A DNA stretch of 25,164 nucleotides from JACRPZ01 sp040758255 (GTDB lineage Bacteria; Nitrospirota; Thermodesulfovibrionia; UBA6902). The translations under genes and the position numbers were made by a program. The notes beneath the pieces were generated by a model. It was not told the DNA's origin, searched no databases, and worked only from the letters and a program-made list of their open reading frames with translations. This document shows positions 23,520-25,164 of this stretch, in pieces (the first letter of the stretch is position 1; each line of letters opens with the position of its first letter). The DNA lies in contig JBFLVX010000020.1 in the NCBI GenBank assembly GCA_040758255.1, positions 1-25,164 of the forward strand, given 5' to 3'.

Positions 23520-24435
23520 CAAACTTCATCCCCTCTTTCAGGCTTCTGCCCTGCATAAACAACCTGACATCCATAGCAGGCTTTCCGGCCGGCTGCACCT
23601 CAAGCAGACGAAGCAGGCCTCTGCCCGTTCCAACAAGCAGTTCATCTTTTTTAACACTGATTATAACGCCGGCATCTCCGTTTCCATCCACTGATACAGC
23701 CTTCAGTATCTTAATCCTCTTCCCGTCGAGAAAAGTATAAGCCCCGGGCCATGGATTTACGCCTCTTATAAGATTGCTAAGCTTATCAGCAGGGAGCAGC
23801 CATTTAATAAGTCCATTATCCTTCTTTAATAACGGGGCGCTTGACGCGTTATCGGACTGAGGCACAGGTTTTATAAGCCCGTTAGCGAGCAGGTCTAAAG
23901 TCTTTATAAGGGCTTCAGCCCCAAGCAAAGAAAGCCTCTCCGAGAGAGTGGCTGCCGTATCTTCATCTCTTATGGCCTCTTCGCTCTGCAATAATATCGG
24001 GCCGGTATCCATGCCTTCATCCATAAGCATCATGGTTATTCCGGTAATCTTATCCCCGTTGATTATCGCCCAGTTAATGGGAGCGGCGCCTCGGTATTTT
24101 GGGAGGAGCGACGCATGAATATTTATACATCCAAACTTCGGCAAGCGGATAATGTCTGACGGCAGCAATTGCCCGTATGCTGCTGTAAATATAGCTTCAG
24201 GATTAAACCTCTTTAATTCATCAATGAAACCGGACTCCTTCACCTTGTTTGGTTGAAGGATAGTGAGTCCCGCGCTTTGAGCTTTCTCCTTTACAGGCGA
24301 CAAGACCAGATGCCTTCCTCGGCCGCTTCTCCTGTCAGGCTGAGTCACAACAGCAAGGACTTCATGCTCGGAGTTTATCAGGGCATTCAAAGCGGGAACG
24401 GCAAACTCAGGCGTGCCGAAAAAAATAAGCCTCAT
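23500..24435 (-). CDS. fmt: Methionyl-tRNA formyltransferase
   Basis: A 311-residue enzyme that formylates initiator Met-tRNA using 10-formyltetrahydrofolate. The N-terminus FFGTPEFAVPAL is typical. The catalytic triad is N105 and H107 in INIHASLLPKYRG and D143 in MDEGMDTGPIL. The C-terminal OB-like domain (about 205-305) contains NPWPGAYTFLDGKRIKILKA. Length is canonical. Its start overlaps the def stop as ATGA, giving coupled production with the deformylase that removes the formyl group later. Confidence 0.97.
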   Translation of the reverse strand: MRLIFFGTPEFAVPALNALINSEHEVLAVVTQPDRRSGRGRHLVLSPVKEKAQSAGLTILQPNKVKESGFIDELKRFNPEAIFTAAYGQLLPSDIIRLPKFGCINIHASLLPKYRGAAPINWAIINGDKITGITMMLMDEGMDTGPILLQSEEAIRDEDTAATLSERLSLLGAEALIKTLDLLANGLIKPVPQSDNASSAPLLKKDNGLIKWLLPADKLSNLIRGVNPWPGAYTFLDGKRIKILKAVSVDGNGDAGVIISVKKDELLVGTGRGLLRLLEVQPAGKPAMDVRLFMQGRSLKEGMKFDDEPFD

Positions 24436-24953
24436 GATAATGATGCTTTCAGGCTCTCATGCTCTCTCTTATAGCGTTTCTTGAAAAATTCTTTCTTAAT
24501 GCGCCCGATCCTGTCAATCAGGAGGATGCCGTTGAGGTGGTCTATCTCATGCTGAAGCGCCCTTGCGAGGATACCGTCTCCTTCAATCTCGATCTCTTTC
24601 CCCTCCCTGTCGCAGCACCGAACTACTACCTTTTCAGCCCTCTTTACAACCGTAGTGTATCCGGGGATGCTCAGGCATCCTTCTTTAATGGAAGCCTCAT
24701 CCTCAAAATGAATTATCTCAGGGTTTATAAGCACAATCAAAGAAGAGTGCTCATCCTGTCCGCTCACATCAATGACCGCTGCCTGCCTTGAAACGCCAAC
24801 CTGATTAGCCGCAAGGCCCACTCCGGGGGCGGCATACATAGTCTCGATCATGTCGTCAATCAACCGCTGAAGAGCGGCATCGAATGTTGTAACCGGCGAG
24901 GTCTTTTTCCGTAATATGTTATCCGGATATTTTTTAATTTCAAGCAAAGCCAT
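24432..24953 (-). CDS. def: Peptide deformylase
   Basis: A 173-residue metalloenzyme that removes N-formyl from new proteins. The three family motifs are intact: GVGLAANQVG (44-53), EGCLSIPG (91-98, with metal ligand C93) and QHEIDHLNG (134-142, with H135, E136 and H139). The ATG at 24953 gives the usual N-terminus MALLEIKKYPDNILR. No Shine-Dalgarno precedes it; instead a promoter-like pair lies just upstream, so leaderless initiation or coupling to an upstream transcript are both possible. Confidence 0.97.
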   Translation of the reverse strand: MALLEIKKYPDNILRKKTSPVTTFDAALQRLIDDMIETMYAAPGVGLAANQVGVSRQAAVIDVSGQDEHSSLIVLINPEIIHFEDEASIKEGCLSIPGYTTVVKRAEKVVVRCCDREGKEIEIEGDGILARALQHEIDHLNGILLIDRIGRIKKEFFKKRYKREHESLKASLS

Positions 24954-24960
24954 ATGATTA

Positions 24961-24989
24961 ATTTAACCAATTCAGAGCGTAAATAACAA
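24961..24989 (-). promoter_or_regulatory. Candidate promoter of def-fmt, possibly leaderless
   Basis: On the minus strand TTGTTA (24989-24984), a 17-bp spacer and TTAAAT (24966-24961) lie 7 nt before the def ATG. Each box matches four of six consensus bases. The start site would fall at the ATG, agreeing with the missing ribosome site. AT-rich chance matches are common, so support is modest. Confidence 0.35.
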
Positions 24990-25031
24990 GTTAGAGACAA
25001 TTTCATGCGAAGGGAGAATATGAGGAACGCT

Positions 25032-25163
25032 TTACCCTTTTTTATCCCCTTCATGCATGAAAAGTAAAAGTATGGTTGAAAGCGCCACAACAGCAGAGGC
25101 AAGATAAAAGAGGGATTTAAGCCCGTACAGTTTAACCAGATAGCCGCCGCAAAAAAGGCCCGC
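25032..25163 (-). CDS. C-terminal end of a membrane transporter (MFS-like), partial
   Basis: The last 43 codons of a gene that enters from beyond the window edge; the stop codon is TAA at 25034-25032. The fragment reads GLFCGGYLVKLYGLKSLFY, then a hydrophobic helix (about LASAVVALSTILLLF) and a short charged tail MHEGDKKG. The G-G-x-L-x-x-x-x-G-x-x-S/A-L-F pattern before a final helix resembles the helix 11-12 junction of major facilitator transporters. The substrate cannot be inferred and the family call is tentative. It precedes def by 78 bp on the same strand. Confidence 0.6.
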   Translation of the reverse strand, partial: AGLFCGGYLVKLYGLKSLFYLASAVVALSTILLLFMHEGDKKG

Positions 25164-25164
25164 G

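Noticed and set aside
24860..25102. Minus-strand open frame bridging def and the upstream gene
   Set aside because: It is in a different frame from both def and the transporter end; both real genes explain this stretch.

Overview
This window looks like a chromosomal segment from a dissimilatory sulfate-reducing bacterium (or a close relative). The evidence is the minus-strand series adk-sat-aprB-aprA-qmoA-qmoB-qmoC-hppA between about 21.1 and 9.5 kb. It covers sulfate activation, APS reduction, the Qmo quinone link, AMP recycling and pyrophosphate hydrolysis. The def-fmt-DUF116-PASTA-rpe and amidase-GerMN-murI-rph series, and the strong preference for AGA/AGG arginine codons, suggest a Nitrospirota (Thermodesulfovibrionia-like) or deltaproteobacterial-grade genome. 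This assignment is inference from gene order and protein style; there is no rRNA or other phylogenetic marker.

Layout: (1) 0.1-0.8 kb, plus strand: a ribbon-helix-helix/PIN toxin-antitoxin pair with an inverted repeat in front. (2) 7.1-0.87 kb, minus strand: a tightly packed run aspA-amidase-GerMN-murI-rph-REC/GGDEF-NERD, with ATGA or 4-nt junctions over most of it. (3) 7.2-7.9 kb, plus strand: an MgtC/SapB membrane protein behind a perfect consensus promoter placed so that the mRNA would be leaderless. (4) 9.3-7.9 kb, minus strand: an RNase H-like protein and a LysR regulator with its own promoter. (5) 9.4-9.55 kb: a palindromic intergenic repeat and the hppA terminator. (6) 21.1-9.57 kb: the sulfate-reduction cluster. 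(7) 25.16-21.4 kb, minus strand: the end of a membrane transporter, then def-fmt-DUF116-PASTA-rpe and a terminator.

How the sulfate cluster works together: Sat makes APS and PPi from sulfate and ATP. HppA hydrolyses PPi and should store the energy as a proton gradient. AprBA reduces APS to sulfite and AMP with electrons from the membrane quinone pool via QmoABC. Adk converts AMP plus ATP to 2 ADP. The later step (dsr genes) is not in this window.

The most notable observations are: sat uses CGT/CGC for all 14 arginines while adjacent adk uses AGA/AGG for all 9, so sat looks like a horizontally acquired or replaced gene inside the cluster; four-unit heptamer arrays lie in two separate gaps of the apr-qmo cluster; a GAAA-capped 11-bp hairpin follows aprA; and an inverted-repeat-bounded element of about 150 bp separates the PASTA gene from rpe. 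No wholly new multi-gene system is evident; the novelty is mostly in the non-coding elements and in the origin of sat.
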